Virus record (IMG/VR): IMGVR_UViG_3300032006_002011
Location: 1 to 64,000 of that record
Strand: one strand, 5' to 3'
From: a virus
DNA: 64,000 nt
A program made the position numbers and the translations under genes. Below are positions 1 through 9,800 of the stretch, piece after piece (position 1 is the stretch's first letter; every line of letters starts with the position of its first letter). Below the pieces are notes generated by a model. It was not told where the DNA came from, ran no database searches, and saw only the letters and a program-made list of their open reading frames with translations.

Positions 1-299
1 AGGATTTGTTTGGTCTCGGCCGCGGTTGTGTTGTAAACCTTCACTCGCAATCTTGCCTTGTTGGGCAATAGACTCAAGTCACTAACACACGCACCATCAC
101 GTACGGTTATAGTATAATATCCATAGTCGTTGTGAACCTCTACGTGCTTTGGTTTGCGTTCCTTCACATCCCACAACACATACCCATGACCACGTGGGAG
201 TTCTCCGTGGTTTTGCTGAATCATGCTACCCGAGTAAACTACAACCGGTTTACTTGGATTGAGTCTTCGTATCTTTACGTATTTTTCTTTAGTTTCCAT
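1..299 (-). CDS. Mre11/gp47-like nuclease, C-terminal fragment (runs off window)
   Basis: Reading the minus strand from the ATG at 299 gives about 99 codons that stay open to the window edge. The stretch PVVVYSGSMIQQNHGE followed by HGYVLWDV matches what is known of T4 gp47/SbcD/Mre11 nucleases just after the last metal-binding histidine motif (capping-domain start). The phosphoesterase half of this protein is separate, at 1217-1921, with a glycosyltransferase gene between. The ATG overlaps the stop of that glycosyltransferase gene and has no good Shine-Dalgarno, so translation would depend on coupling. Seen: the conserved block and the overlap. Inferred: that the two pieces were once one gene and may act together as a two-chain nuclease. 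The alternative is a decaying pseudogene. Confidence 0.75.
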   Translation of the reverse strand, partial: METKEKYVKIRRLNPSKPVVVYSGSMIQQNHGELPRGHGYVLWDVKERKPKHVEVHNDYGYYTITVRDGACVSDLSLLPNKARLRVKVYNTTAAETKQI

Positions 300-1224
300 C
301 AAGTGCTATTCTTAAAATTTCCTCACCAACTTGGGCATCCGTTAAAAATGGATTTAACTCAACATGACCACCTTCTGGAAAATAAACATTTGGACCCAAA
401 AATGGTTTACGAGTTTCCAGACTATTTGTGTCACCTCCATTTTGTTGCCACCCAATTCCCTTTGGGCCGAACAGCTGATAGATATAGTCGGTGGTTATTA
501 TTGTCTTTGTACCGAGTGCCGATGAAACATTTGTAAGGCATCCTTCACCCCCAATAACATAATCACAATTCTTCATCAAACTTGCAGTAAATGAAAATTT
601 GCTAGTTGAATTCAAACAAGGATAATTCTTTGAAACCTTCTCATCAATACCCAATGCAAACAACATAATTTTTGGGGAAATCTCCAGGCAGTTAATTATG
701 TCAAATACATTTCGTTTTCCACTTCCGTACCCAGTTCCATCTTCTCCACCCTCCGCACGATAATATTCCTCTTCAGTAAACAGAAAACTTTTTCTGTCCC
801 AATCCGATTGGTATCCTATTTTAATCAAGTCATCGTCCCAATCACCAATTTGCGTCAACTCCTCCATACTTCTTTGTATAGAATAATCGAGTTGAGGATT
901 TGTAAAAACTTCAAAGGTATCATTGAAATTTTCAATTCCACACATTCGTTGAAACTGAGAAACTGCTGACTCATACGGACTTAATGTAGACACATCATCA
1001 TTCATCAATTGATATACTACATCATAATCTACATTTGCCGTTTCCTTGTAATACACTCCGTCTATATAAGGATTGTTGATAAGCAACTCCATAGGTTGCA
1101 AATAATTGACGTCATAATGAACAATGCAATTTGGATTCCGTTCTTTAAGTTTCTTTGCGACACTGCTTGAAAAAATCACATCACCTATGTGGATGTTCCG
1201 ACATCTTATCAGAATATTAGTCAT
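289..1224 (-). CDS. Glycosyltransferase family 9-like protein inserted within the Mre11-like gene
   Basis: 311 residues from the ATG at 1224, which has GGGAGG eight bases upstream; longer in-frame starts inside the neighbouring gene lack this. The N-terminus (ILIRCRNIHIGDVIFSSSVA, then a predicted 'NNPYIDGVYY' strand) and the C-terminal block FTASLMKNCDYVIGGEG plus SSALGTKTI resemble family 9 (heptosyltransferase/ADP-heptose type) glycosyltransferases: a GD near the N-terminus and a nucleotide-sugar pocket near the C-terminus. The acceptor and donor cannot be told. It overlaps the upstream nuclease fragment by 8 bases and the downstream fragment by 11, so it sits exactly in the break of that gene. 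Probably a transferred cassette. Confidence is good for the fold, low for substrate. Confidence 0.7.
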   Translation of the reverse strand: MTNILIRCRNIHIGDVIFSSSVAKKLKERNPNCIVHYDVNYLQPMELLINNPYIDGVYYKETANVDYDVVYQLMNDDVSTLSPYESAVSQFQRMCGIENFNDTFEVFTNPQLDYSIQRSMEELTQIGDWDDDLIKIGYQSDWDRKSFLFTEEEYYRAEGGEDGTGYGSGKRNVFDIINCLEISPKIMLFALGIDEKVSKNYPCLNSTSKFSFTASLMKNCDYVIGGEGCLTNVSSALGTKTIITTDYIYQLFGPKGIGWQQNGGDTNSLETRKPFLGPNVYFPEGGHVELNPFLTDAQVGEEILRIALDGN

Positions 1225-1921
1225 CACACACCTCCCATCCGTCAAGTACATACTTATCTGCCTTAGATTCAGGAACAAACAATGCTTCCGTATGATATTC
1301 TTGTAAGATTTGGTGTTTGTGAATATCACCCAACATCACCATGTCATACCCATCAAACATATACATCGGCACATCACCACCGACAATAATGTAACCCACG
1401 TCAGTTCTGCTTCTTTTAATTGCCCCATGATAAACTGCAACCTTTGTTGAAATTGATTTGTCGGTTATATCCTTTCCTCTGACATATTCACTTGGATCTT
1501 CAAATATACCGAACACACTAATTGCCACGTCACCAATTTTATAAACCCCAGTATCTCTTAAATAAAACAGATTGTCATTATCAAGCATATCAACGATTGG
1601 GGTCAATACATCCAATCTATCTGGATTGTTCAAGTTGCAATCGTGGTTTCCGGCAATTAATATTGTTGGATGTATTTCAGCACATTTATTAAAGAAGTCT
1701 GCAATCTCCGAAATGAGTTCAGGACTCATCTCCGTTTTTGCATGGGCAACATCACCACCAATAAAAATTATTGCGTTTTCAAGTGCATCATCTTCTAACT
1801 GCTTGTAAAAGTTTTCAAATACACTTCGGTATTCTTTATGACGCTTTACGTTTCTTAGGTGAATATCCGATACATGATAAATCTTTTCAACTTTTTTTAT
1901 CTTCGTGTCTAACTCATGCAT
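1217..1921 (-). CDS. Mre11/gp47-like recombination nuclease, N-terminal phosphoesterase fragment
   Basis: 234 residues holding the whole calcineurin-like metallophosphoesterase core: DIH at 19-21, GGDVAH at 55-60, GNHD at 91-94, YHG at 164-166 and GDIHKHQ at 198-204. These are the metal-binding motifs of Mre11/SbcD/T4 gp47, which with gp46 processes DNA ends in recombination-dependent replication. After residue ~210 the sequence leaves the family and ends with about 25 residues (…DGWEVCDD) before a stop. The capping domain that should follow is encoded at 1-299, beyond a glycosyltransferase gene. The start overlaps the primase stop by 13 bases. T4 gp47 is about 340 residues, so this is a two-thirds fragment with an intact catalytic core. 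Confidence 0.85.
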   Translation of the reverse strand: MHELDTKIKKVEKIYHVSDIHLRNVKRHKEYRSVFENFYKQLEDDALENAIIFIGGDVAHAKTEMSPELISEIADFFNKCAEIHPTILIAGNHDCNLNNPDRLDVLTPIVDMLDNDNLFYLRDTGVYKIGDVAISVFGIFEDPSEYVRGKDITDKSISTKVAVYHGAIKRSRTDVGYIIVGGDVPMYMFDGYDMVMLGDIHKHQILQEYHTEALFVPESKADKYVLDGWEVCDD

Positions 1922-2835
1922 AATTTTTGTTTCATCAATGCGTCAAATCCCATCACGGGGGTATTCCGAAGTTTTTCCACCATTCCTCGGAATCCGACGT
2001 CGGCGGCATCTTCGTTTCCCATTTTAACGAATCGCACCTTGATGTCCTCATTTAACAATGTTTCTGTAATTGCTACTGCATTTTTAATGGCATCTTCGTC
2101 AAGAACCACATAAACTTCAGAAACTTTGTTTTCAATCATTTTAATTTTCAATTTACTTGGGATATTTTTACCCAACAAAGCAATTGCGTTTCTCCGTATC
2201 GCAATCGCATCAAAAACTCCTTCACATAGCACAATGGGTTCGGAAAAATCTATTTGATTCTCAAACACCACTACATCTTTGCTGACTGGTGGATTTTTAT
2301 ATTTCAAATAAGCAGTTCCTGTAAAATCTCTTGCAATAAAATAATTTAATTTATTATCCCCATCAAATGACGGAACAATAATTCTACCCGCATAATCACC
2401 GTCAGAACAATATCCTATATCATATCTTTCAATATCATACGATTCAATATTTCGGTTAGATAGATAGTTCATTGCTTTTGTGTAAGAAAAATCCTTGTGT
2501 GCTTCGGTCAATCTTTTAAACTCATATGGCAATGACACATATTGTTCTTCGGTGTCTGCCAATTTCGTATTCTTGGGAAGTTTTACAATCTTCGATAATT
2601 CTGCAAAATAATTGGCAGGTACCTGCAACCTCTTAAACAATGCAAAGATGCTTCTTCCCTTTGCGTTGGTATCAATCCAACTCTGCCATCTCTGTGTGGT
2701 GAGATTTACTGCCAACTTAGGTTTTCTGTGATGTGAGAACGGACACATAAACATTGCCTCATCTTTTGAGACAATCTTACCTTCACCTAAAACTTTTTGT
2801 AATAAGGTAAGCAATTTCTGTTCGGAAATCCCCAT
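1909..2835 (-). CDS. DNA primase, T4 gp61-like, with eroded zinc ribbon
   Basis: 308 residues. The N-terminal 70 residues look like a CHC2/gp61 zinc ribbon (CPFSHH at 31-36, KLAVNL, then a W…W…KGRS stretch at 50-62) but only one cysteine remains where the family carries two CxxC-type pairs. The Toprim core is intact: CEG at 204-206 with GVFDA after it, ALLGKN at 219-224 and DED at 246-248 for metal binding. It should make RNA primers for lagging-strand synthesis with a gp41-type helicase that is not in this window. It lies 3 bases after the RuvC-like gene and overlaps the Mre11 fragment, so the three form one operon. Assignment as primase is firm; zinc binding is doubtful. Confidence 0.85.
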   Translation of the reverse strand: MGISEQKLLTLLQKVLGEGKIVSKDEAMFMCPFSHHRKPKLAVNLTTQRWQSWIDTNAKGRSIFALFKRLQVPANYFAELSKIVKLPKNTKLADTEEQYVSLPYEFKRLTEAHKDFSYTKAMNYLSNRNIESYDIERYDIGYCSDGDYAGRIIVPSFDGDNKLNYFIARDFTGTAYLKYKNPPVSKDVVVFENQIDFSEPIVLCEGVFDAIAIRRNAIALLGKNIPSKLKIKMIENKVSEVYVVLDEDAIKNAVAITETLLNEDIKVRFVKMGNEDAADVGFRGMVEKLRNTPVMGFDALMKQKLCMS

Positions 2836-2838
2836 TTG

Positions 2839-3360
2839 CTACTTATACCAGTGATAAAGAGATGCTACGGTTGCATCCAACATATCATAGTTCTTTTTAT
2901 CATAATTATTTCTACTATTATAGACGATAAACTTAGATAAATCAATCTTTTTCTCAAGTTGTTCACGTACGAATTGTTTACTATCCACTCCCTTTTCACG
3001 ACTTTTGCCAAAAACACCCTTTCTAAGAGTTGATACGTTTACATGCGTAATCTCGGTTTCAAATATTGCTTCAGTTACATAACTTACTACCGCATTGCAC
3101 TTTGCGAGTTTCACGATAGTTTGCTGACTAGTTCTTCCCCCACCAAATCCACTTAAACTATCCTCAACAATAATAACACCCGGAGTTCCTTCCAAGTCCT
3201 CAAGAACCCTTGCAACTTTATGTGCCTTGTCCCGTATAGTAGTTTCCTTGTGAATATCAATATAACCCGCTTCGGTTATTTTTTTCTTGGAGGTGGACAT
3301 ACAATATCCAACAACCGTTGAACTTATATCCAATCCCAAACAATAGGATTTTTTATGCAT
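2839..3360 (-). CDS. RuvC-like Holliday junction resolvase
   Basis: 173 residues of RNase H-like fold. Acidic residues expected for RuvC are present: D11 in LGLDISST, E66/D67 in IIVEDS, and D159/D162 in YDMLDATVAS near the C-terminus. A SREKG loop near residue 120 is also typical. RuvC-family enzymes cut four-way DNA junctions; in phages they resolve recombination intermediates before packaging. T4 itself uses the unrelated endonuclease VII (gp49), so this phage appears to have replaced that function. First gene of a replication operon with primase and the Mre11 fragment. The ATG has no Shine-Dalgarno and sits 8 bases after a likely -10 box, so the message may be leaderless. Confidence 0.85.
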   Translation of the reverse strand: MHKKSYCLGLDISSTVVGYCMSTSKKKITEAGYIDIHKETTIRDKAHKVARVLEDLEGTPGVIIVEDSLSGFGGGRTSQQTIVKLAKCNAVVSYVTEAIFETEITHVNVSTLRKGVFGKSREKGVDSKQFVREQLEKKIDLSKFIVYNSRNNYDKKNYDMLDATVASLYHWYK

Positions 3361-3368
3361 AACTTATT

Positions 3369-3397
3369 ATGTTATGCCAAATATATGAATTTTGCAA
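3369..3397 (-). promoter_or_regulatory. Candidate sigma70-type promoter of the RuvC-primase-Mre11 operon
   Basis: On the minus strand, TTGCAA, a 17-base spacer, then TAACAT, ending 8 bases before the ATG at 3360. Each box has about 4 of 6 consensus matches. The spacing equals that of the better promoters at 36870, 37579, 34161, 44716 and 56602, which is the main support. Confidence 0.45.
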
Positions 3398-3406
3398 GTA
3401 AGAAAC

Positions 3407-3841
3407 TTAACTGTTTGCGGATGTATTCGTGCGGAGGCCTTGGTTAAGACCATTAATTGCCTTTGAATCACCATACTTGTCTGCTTTCATGTAATTACGA
3501 TAAACACTCTTATCCGCAGCGGTTGACTTACCATTTGCAGTTCCTTCGTAATCAGATTCACCCATTGCTTGCTTTCCACAAACGAAACCTCTATTCTGAA
3601 TTTGTGGTGAAGCGGCCGCATTAAACTTACGAACGGTCGAACCATATCCAAAATAATCAGCCGCAACTCTATCTTCCTTCAAACCTGTGCTTGGGATTCC
3701 AGGAGCTCCTTTACCCGTTGGTGATGGTGCTGATTCTCTATAAACAGAGTTATACTGCTCTAACCTATCCAATAAATTGGTGTTAAGTGATGCTCTGCTT
3801 GTTTCGTTTTTAAATTCTGTCTTAGGTTGTGGTTTTGCCAT
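3407..3841 (-). CDS. Small hydrophilic protein of unknown function, probably virion-associated
   Basis: 144 residues, no family recognised. It is rich in Asn, Ser, Ala, Gly and Lys, with short elements such as DRLEQYNSVYRES and DYFGYGSTVRKF, one cysteine and no membrane segment. A strong Shine-Dalgarno (AAGGAGAG) lies before the ATG at 3841. It is the last gene of the tail block, 50 bases after the 2060-residue structural protein, and a further small gap separates it from the replication operon. Position and composition suggest a small structural or assembly protein; this is inference only. Confidence 0.6.
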   Translation of the reverse strand: MAKPQPKTEFKNETSRASLNTNLLDRLEQYNSVYRESAPSPTGKGAPGIPSTGLKEDRVAADYFGYGSTVRKFNAAASPQIQNRGFVCGKQAMGESDYEGTANGKSTAADKSVYRNYMKADKYGDSKAINGLNQGLRTNTSANS

Positions 3842-3891
3842 AATCTTCTCTCCTTAAAGGTTTGTTATTAATAAATATAATGTAATTTTGT

Positions 3892-6800
3892 TTAAGTGTC
3901 ATATTTCACCAAAAAATTAATTGGGTAGTTGGGAACTATCTTCACGGGTTTGCTTAACTTGGCAACCATTACCAAATCTAACCCACTGTATAATCCAACC
4001 GTGGTTACATACGGTGCCAGATAACTGCCCAATTGATCTTTTGCATCGTTCTCGCGATAGTCCACGAAATCTTGCAGTATTTCAATACCACGATTTTTAC
4101 CAGTTCTATCGTCCAAAAATTCTATTATTTGATACGCAACGGAACGTGTTTGTTTTATCGTTGCATTAGTAAACGTATCTATCAACCCATCAGTCAAATC
4201 TGTTCCGGTTCTGCCCACAAAATACCTAACAAGAAGTTTAGCATCCATGTGACTAACAACTCCGTCACCGTCTATATCAAGCAACCCACGTTCCTCCAAA
4301 GACTCCAACCTAGAAAGTATCAACTTATATTCATTTGCAGTAACCGTTCCTTCGGTTGAACGCAAAAGAACATTCATTAATACCACATCCTCCGACTCGG
4401 TTAAAACCAAATCATCATTTGGCCAACGAGTATTATTACCTTCCTCCATCTTAATGCCCGGAGCATAATCACCACCCGATGGAATTGTTAAAATCTGACC
4501 TACATATAAAGTCTCAGAACCAATTCCCGCATTGGCAGTTTGGATGGCATCCACAGTTACACCCGTAAACTTAGCAACTGACTGAATTGACTGAACTGAT
4601 CTAACAATGTGAACATAACCCGAAGAAAAGATCAGTTCGTCCCCAGGAACAATCGTATCATCGTACCTTAATTTATTACCAACAACCCCATTCGAATAAC
4701 TACGAATATCCAAAAATCCAAATGAAGACTCTACGGGTATCTTGCTTCGGGCATCTATATCATTTTTAGATGGATATGGTATGCCGTATTCTCTGCATAT
4801 TGTCTCCAATGTTTCCGAACCTACTACATATGTTTCCTTCGTATCATGTTTAATCTCCACCAGAGAACCTATCATATAACGATATATGTAAGCAAGATCC
4901 GTAATATCAAATTTCTTATCTACATTTACATCATAGTCAATATCGTCAAAAACAACAGATGTTGGATTCGTACTAACATTAAATTCGGAAGGTGAAACCG
5001 AACATAATATCTCATTCTCATATATTGCGTGTGTTCCACGATATGATACCTCAAATCCACTATCGGATGTTCCCGAAAACATATTTGAAAAATAATCAGA
5101 AGTATTCGTTATAACTGCTATTCCGTTCTTATAAAAAACATTTCCAACATAAACTCTCGATTGATCTCGTATTGATGCAACATCGTAGGCCAAGACTTTT
5201 CCTGCTATATCAATATCCATATTAGATAATCTACCCCATGCAATATCTCCATATTCGGAGTATATGGTAGAGCATTGCTCAAATAAACCTATATCCGCAC
5301 CCTCAAATGCCTCTACACCAGAGAGTGGAAAGTTTCCCATAATTGGACACCCTACATAGATATAATCAGAACTTAGTGTCACCGCAGTTCCATATTGATG
5401 CCTCACCCTGTGCGGATATTTATTCGTCTTTACGTTTGCCATCTTTTCTGCACCATCGGAGCCTATACGATAATAGTAAACATTTCCTTCCTCTGCACTT
5501 CGTTTTGTATAATAAACAAATTCTATGTCCTGTTCAAACCAACCGGTGGTTTCTGAGTTGTCTGCGATGTTTGTATCGACATCAACATAAAACCAAAGTT
5601 TGCCATCTTGAAACTTAGTCAAATCACGATATACTCCTCGGGTAACCGCACCCAAATTTTTTGTATATACATTAAGTCTACACCGAGAGTTTACCACTTC
5701 TCCTACATACGAAGTTCCGGATGAAATAAAATAAATCTTATTTGATGCGAGGGTTCCTGTTATTGTTACATGACCCATGAACTTATTATCTATATCATAT
5801 ATATCAATTGGAGACGGTGTGGCAGACGAATCTGTAACCACATCCGATAGCATCAATACACCGGGAGTAGTCCATACCGATGATATTATTCCTCGTTCAG
5901 TATCCGAAATCGCCACCTCAGGAGAAACTTCATATTCTCGGTGACCCCTCGGGAACTTAACCGAATGCAAAAGATTCTTATCAGTTTTAATAAAGTTTGC
6001 GGAAATCATAAACTCTGATATTAGGTCTAGATCAATAGTCATCGTATCAACTGATATTTTAACCGCAACATCGGGCATATCTCCACCCACATATATGCAC
6101 TCTGCATCTGTAAATACATTTACCTCAGATGTGTAGTATTTGTCTGATATATTCTTGGTCCCTCGTTTAAAGTCACGGACACCTACATTTTCACCACCAT
6201 CCAAAATTGAAATCTCACTTGCATCCGTACAGGGAGACCCAACTACAAAGTCCGTCCCTTTTAGTGATACACTACGGCCGTATTCACTTGAATATCTAAA
6301 CTCTTCATGTGGGTCAGAATACATCTTTTCAACAAATGAAAGTTTTCCATTTGTGGTGGAGTATACATAAGTTGCACCCGCACGATACTTGTCTTGTGTG
6401 TTGGAAGGATCGGTATACTCCCTGTCAAATGAATCACCAATAACCAGTGTATTCTCATTTGCATCCAACGATACTCCAAAGTTACCATCAACACTATAGT
6501 TATACTCATATGGATATTTCACACGTGAATTCCGTTGGGGTGTGTCATAATAAATTGGATTGATTGCCAAATTAATCCTAGATTGATGACCGACCAAAGT
6601 AGAATCTTTAGTGGTTCGGCCGAGGTATATATCATGGACTCCGTTTGTAAGTGTCAGTGCAAGTGTTCCTCCATCGATATGTGTTCCGTTGTGATTTACC
6701 AACTCTGTTTTAGATGACTCATTGAGTGGAGCATTAACACGATAAACAAACCCAGATTCGGCATCCGTGGCAGCTGCAATTGCCACCTTTATAAAAACCT

Positions 6801-9800
6801 CATTATCTTGTATTTCATAACTAATATCAGAAAATCCATCACCAAGGCCAACCGGGTCCGTATTAAAATTATATATACCATCTTTGGTTATATTATATGT
6901 GTGACGCCACCCAACTCCACAATCCGTAGGTTCATCTAACTTGCTCAACACACTACAATATTTAAATCGTGAACCCGGAGTCGTTGCATATATGGAGTTT
7001 GATGTCAACTTAACCCCCTCGCCCAGTCTACGAGAACCCGGAATCCTTATTACCTCAACCAACTCCCATGTCACATCACCCACGGCGTGAGCAGGAGACA
7101 TAGACCCATCTTCATACTCTGCATATCTCGGTGGTGGGAATCCAGTTACTGTTCCTTCGGTTGATATGGAAATTCCATCAAATGTTTCAATCTCCACCGC
7201 ATCAATGGAATCGCACGGTCCTTCTCTGTAGTCATCTGTATCAACTATATCATAAGGTGTCAATTTGCACTTGTTATCTACAATAACACCTGACTCACAT
7301 CCTACCGAACCCGATCTTTTAAAGTATATGTTCATGCTATACGGATTTCCGTAATATGTTATTGTGCCGAGAAGAATATTTCGGAAGTCATATACATCAA
7401 CCACATACGGTTGATTTCCATATTTTGTATCCGCATGAGAAAGTGATATTGTTCCGTTATATGTCCAAGATGATGACTTCACCCCCCAGTCCGAATCATC
7501 TATAACCAAGTCGGATGAAACTTCATATGTGTTAAACCCACTCTCGGTACACTCTTCTAACTCCAACTCAGGACCGGAAGTGTCCTTCAGTTGATGTCTA
7601 ATGTCGCACCTGCCCCCCTCAATTGAACCAAAAAATCTATCCCCAGTGGGAGTTGTAAAGTAAATAATGGACTGACCCGGATGACCCGAGTATGTAATGT
7701 GACCAACAAAGTTTTCATCTGCATCGTAAATATCAATTGGAAACGGTGTATTCGTAAGTGACGCATCGGATGGGGGAATTGATAGAATTCCCTCATATAA
7801 CCAACTAGACGAAACTACTCCACTATCTTGATCCCGTATCTCCGAGGTGGGTGATACTCTGTAATCATTTAAATCACTGGAAATTAATTTCCCAGACAAA
7901 GGTAACCCGTCCGATGGAGAAGATGAATCCCCCACTTTGGTCCCCGACATAACCAACTCAACAGGAAGAATGCATACGTGGTCATCAATCCTCCCATATA
8001 CACACGCAGAACTTTGGTCAGATGTTCTAAAATATAAATTCATGGATTTTGGTCGACCCGTATATGTTATGTGACCCACCAAGGTATTTGTGGAATCATA
8101 TACATCAACCGGATAAGGTGCAACTGATGTAGTCGAGTCTGAATCAGAAATTGACAATATTCCCGGTTTCATCCAGTTAGACGAAGTTACACCCGCAACT
8201 TTATCGTCTATCTTTTCGGAAAGGGACACTCGGTAGTCTGTGAACCCTGGTTCCGAACATTGATTTGGCAATATTCCTCCCGTCATTCTACACACATTAT
8301 TTTCAATAGTTCCACTTATGCAACTCGTCCCTCCCTCACCAAAAGAAAAATACAAACTCATAATCTTTGGTTTACCCGTATATGTTACATGGCCAAGGAA
8401 ATTATCCGATGAATCATATACGTCAACCGGATATGGGGATGAAGATTCTGACTGGTCTGCTGGGGAAGTTGCCAATATACCACTCATTGCCCACCCAGAT
8501 GTGGTTACTCCATTATCTTGATCTGATATGGGTCTGTCTGTAGAAATATCATATTGAATTAAACCCACCTCTGTACATCTCTTATACAATAGTTCACTAT
8601 CATCTCTATAAAAATGATTTAAGGTATCTGCGTTGGGTACAAGACTTGTAATGTTCCATTTAGAAATCCACTTATTATTTTTCTCAAGTATGTCACCCGA
8701 TGGTTTGCCTACATATACACCCTCACTATCAGACCACACATAATCATCATGCGAGTCAGAAATTCTCTTCCACGGATGATTTTCCGTTCGTACTCCCCGT
8801 TTAAACAAATATATCGCACCTTCGGACTTATTATGACCAGGTGCACCAACTGCCATATAATTTCCTTTTACTGACACCGAAGCACCAAACTCCGTTCCCG
8901 GTTCTCCCTCCAATACATTAACCAACCCCCAGTGGTCTGCACCTCCCTTTTCCTTATCATATACAAACACATGGCCAGTTGTACCGTTTTTACTACACAT
9001 TCCTCTGATGTGTGATTTTGAAGATCCTATTACACAGGTATTATGATTTAATTCAATCGCATCACCGAAATTATCATTTACGGAGTAATCTTCATTTACA
9101 AGAAGTCCCTCAAGTTCCGTCATCAAAAACCCCGTATTATCATTCTGTAATTCAATTGATAATCCGTTTTGCGTAAATGGATTTGTGAATTGTCGCAATA
9201 TCCTAAACTCACCCGTTTCATCATCCAACTTATACATAATTGCACGACCACTGTTTACTTCAGTTGGTGCATCTTCCATGACAGGTTGACCCGATAAAAA
9301 ATATTTTCCAGCAGATGCAAGTTTATACCCAAACGTTAAATCATTAAAATCAAATATCTTATTATTTTTATCAATCTTAGTAACACCAGATACACTACCC
9401 GACACTTCTTTAATCTCATTAAAAGACGATGTACTAATTACAAGATTTGTCGCACCATCATCTACAATTTCCAAAACTCCATAGGGAGAACTATAATCTC
9501 TAATTCTAAATTCACCTGGTTTGATTTTTTCTCCCATCTGCGAAGAATCAAACTGAACCACTATTATATCGTCCGAAATAAATCTTCGTTCATATTGACT
9601 GGGAGATTCTTTGTTAAATATCTGATTTTCCTCTTTGGACTGCATCATATAATTACCGGTCTCTGACCCAAATACCATTAGTGGGTTTTTAACATTACTA
9701 CCCGTGGCACTCATGGACGGACTGACACCATAATCATTATAGAACAAGTGTTTTATTGAATTATAGACCACGCGTTGGTATGTCCCATCTGGATTGGTGA

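Noticed and set aside
132-536. A plus-strand frame of 134 residues near the window start
   Set aside because: It is antisense to the nuclease fragment and the glycosyltransferase, which have family motifs. It has no ribosome site and no recognisable domain.
289-1329. Longer version of the inserted glycosyltransferase starting at 1329
   Set aside because: The extra N-terminal residues are translated from the nuclease gene in another frame, while GGGAGG precedes the ATG at 1224.
4030-4400. The dockerin-like parts as evidence of bacterial cellulosome DNA
   Set aside because: They lie in a continuous structural gene inside a phage tail operon with late promoters. No cohesin or cellulase is present.
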